NCBI RefSeq assembly: GCF_024349685.1
Contig: NZ_AP025944.1
Location: forward strand, 2,114,001 to 2,178,000
DNA from: Pseudomonas sp. LRP2-20
GTDB lineage: Bacteria > Pseudomonadota > Gammaproteobacteria > Pseudomonadales > Pseudomonadaceae
DNA length: 64,000 bases
Reading direction: 5' to 3'
The notes beneath the pieces were generated by a model. It had not been told where the DNA came from. It saw only the letters and a list, made by a program, of their open reading frames with translations, and searched no databases. Below, piece by piece: positions 63,222 to 64,000 of the stretch; position 1 is the first letter of the stretch; each line of letters begins with the position of its first letter. Both the position numbers and the translations under genes were made by a program.

Positions 63222-63413
63222 TCAGCCGAGCAGATCAAGCATCCCCTCATGGGTGCTTTTCAGACGGGCTAGGTCAATATCGTTGATGAGTGTGCCTACG
63301 CAAAGAAGCGGACCTGGAACGTCGCCAAGCGCTTCAAGTGCATGTGCTGGCCCTATTGGTCGTATCCAGGCCAATCCCGACAATCGCGGAGAATTGCTTT
63401 TCGTTGCGAACAC
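63222..63413 (-). CDS. Possible short protein or gene remnant upstream of the DUF4303-HEAT gene
   Basis: 63 residues from GTG at 63413: FATKSNSPRLSGLAWIRPIG at the start and STHEGMLDLLG at the end. The pattern looks coding (GPLLCVGTLINDIDLARL), but the start is weak and an in-frame stop lies a few codons upstream. It could be the tail of a toxin or other gene whose front has been lost. Confidence 0.35.
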   Translation of the reverse strand: MFATKSNSPRLSGLAWIRPIGPAHALEALGDVPGPLLCVGTLINDIDLARLKSTHEGMLDLLG

Positions 63414-63580
63414 AAGTTTACGAGGCAGTCACGGCCGCAGAATGAGAAGTCAGACGCAAAAAAGCAAAAAGTTGGTTTTTGTGTGAACTTCATCGCGCCT
63501 TGGCGCTCTAGGATACCGCTCCCGGCTAGTGGCAATGTGTCGGTAGCCGATCGCCTCTCGACAAATCAAGGAAGAAGACA
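63414..63580. other. Non-coding gap with promoter for the lipoprotein gene
   Basis: No gene seen. It lies between two divergent units. Confidence 0.35.
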
Positions 63581-64000
63581 ATGCAAGCAAGATGTGTATG
63601 GCTAGGACTGCTGGTCGCGGCCGGGGTTCTGCTGGCAGGTTGCGATAACGGCCAGGCGCCTGGCAGAGCAGCGGCCCGGCAAGGTCAGGCGGCAACTGAG
63701 CAACCCAGCGCTGAACAGATCGAGATCGAAAAATACAACGCCTATGTCGACGCCGCGAACCGTGGTGGCAACTTCGCGGCCATTCTGGAACATCGCCGTA
63801 CAGAGTATTCGAAGCAGCTCACGTCGAAGAACAAGCTGACCGAGTATTACCTGTTCAGCGCCTATGACATCAGCGGCCTGCGCGACAACCTGAAGAAGGC
63901 CCTGGCCTTGTCGACGCCGATGCCGGAGCTGGACGAGCCGGCAAAGGAGATGCTGGTGGCACTGGAAAAACTCGAACCGATCCACAGCGAGCTGGCCAAC
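63581..64000 (+). CDS. DUF3829 (YiiG-like) lipoprotein, 3' end cut by the window
   Basis: The start MQARCVWLGLLVAAGVLLAG is a signal peptide with the lipobox LAGC, so the protein is a lipoprotein. EIEKYNAYVDAANRGGNF begins the DUF3829 domain. AAGGAAG lies ahead of the ATG. The window ends after 140 codons, so length and function cannot be judged. Confidence 0.8.
   Translation, partial: MQARCVWLGLLVAAGVLLAGCDNGQAPGRAAARQGQAATEQPSAEQIEIEKYNAYVDAANRGGNFAAILEHRRTEYSKQLTSKNKLTEYYLFSAYDISGLRDNLKKALALSTPMPELDEPAKEMLVALEKLEPIHSELAN

Overview
The window looks like chromosome of a Pseudomonas putida-group bacterium. The evidence is the GC-rich coding style, many LysR regulators, Pseudomonas REP elements, DUF3077 and DUF1302/DUF1329 families, and a beta-oxidation operon whose gene order matches, from memory, the P. 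putida KT2440 PP_2046-PP_2051 locus. No rRNA, tRNA or CRISPR array was seen.

Bases 1-9300 form an AT-richer accessory island. It holds the 3' end of a Hachiman-type defence pair (HamA-like nuclease, HamB-like helicase), relics of IS481, IS66 and IS5 elements, an HNH endonuclease with an SRA-like front domain, and a three-gene unit of colicin E3-like RNase, probable antitoxin and ImmA/IrrE metalloprotease. The three-gene unit lies between two diverged direct copies (about 1.1 kb) of a DUF3077 locus. Each copy carries a long inverted repeat whose two arms have changed together.

Bases 9360-30400 are metabolic genes: a DUF2167 protein; an amino-acid-type ABC permease and binding protein divergent from a homocysteine S-methyltransferase, with a MetR-type box between them; a pentonate-degradation (Weimberg-type) cluster with two matching LysR-type operators; a purine salvage/urate cluster (LysR, NCS2 permease, deaminase, HIU hydrolase); ProQ; an orphan binding protein; a DUF533 protein; glutaminase; another LysR; and a RidA protein.

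Bases 30500-49440 are a large catabolic region: acyl-CoA ligase, an atypical acyl-CoA dehydrogenase, MFS transporter, LysR, DUF1329 protein, SdsA-type alkylsulfatase, LysR, then 3-hydroxyacyl-CoA dehydrogenase, acyl-CoA dehydrogenase, Fe-alcohol dehydrogenase, thioesterase and thiolase, ending with a DUF1302 protein and a serine hydrolase. Together they could import, desulfate or hydrolyse, oxidise, activate and beta-oxidise an alkyl substrate.

Bases 49560-56620 hold redox and stress genes (LtrA-like, DsbA-like, peroxiredoxin, a broken glutaredoxin, AhpD-like, AraC, a broken isochorismatase, LysR, SDR, FrnE-like DsbA, tautomerase). Bases 56900-64000 hold an ECF sigma/anti-sigma pair, DUF3455 protein, MFS/IclR pair, CPCC protein, REP repeats, a DUF4303-HEAT protein and a partial DUF3829 lipoprotein.
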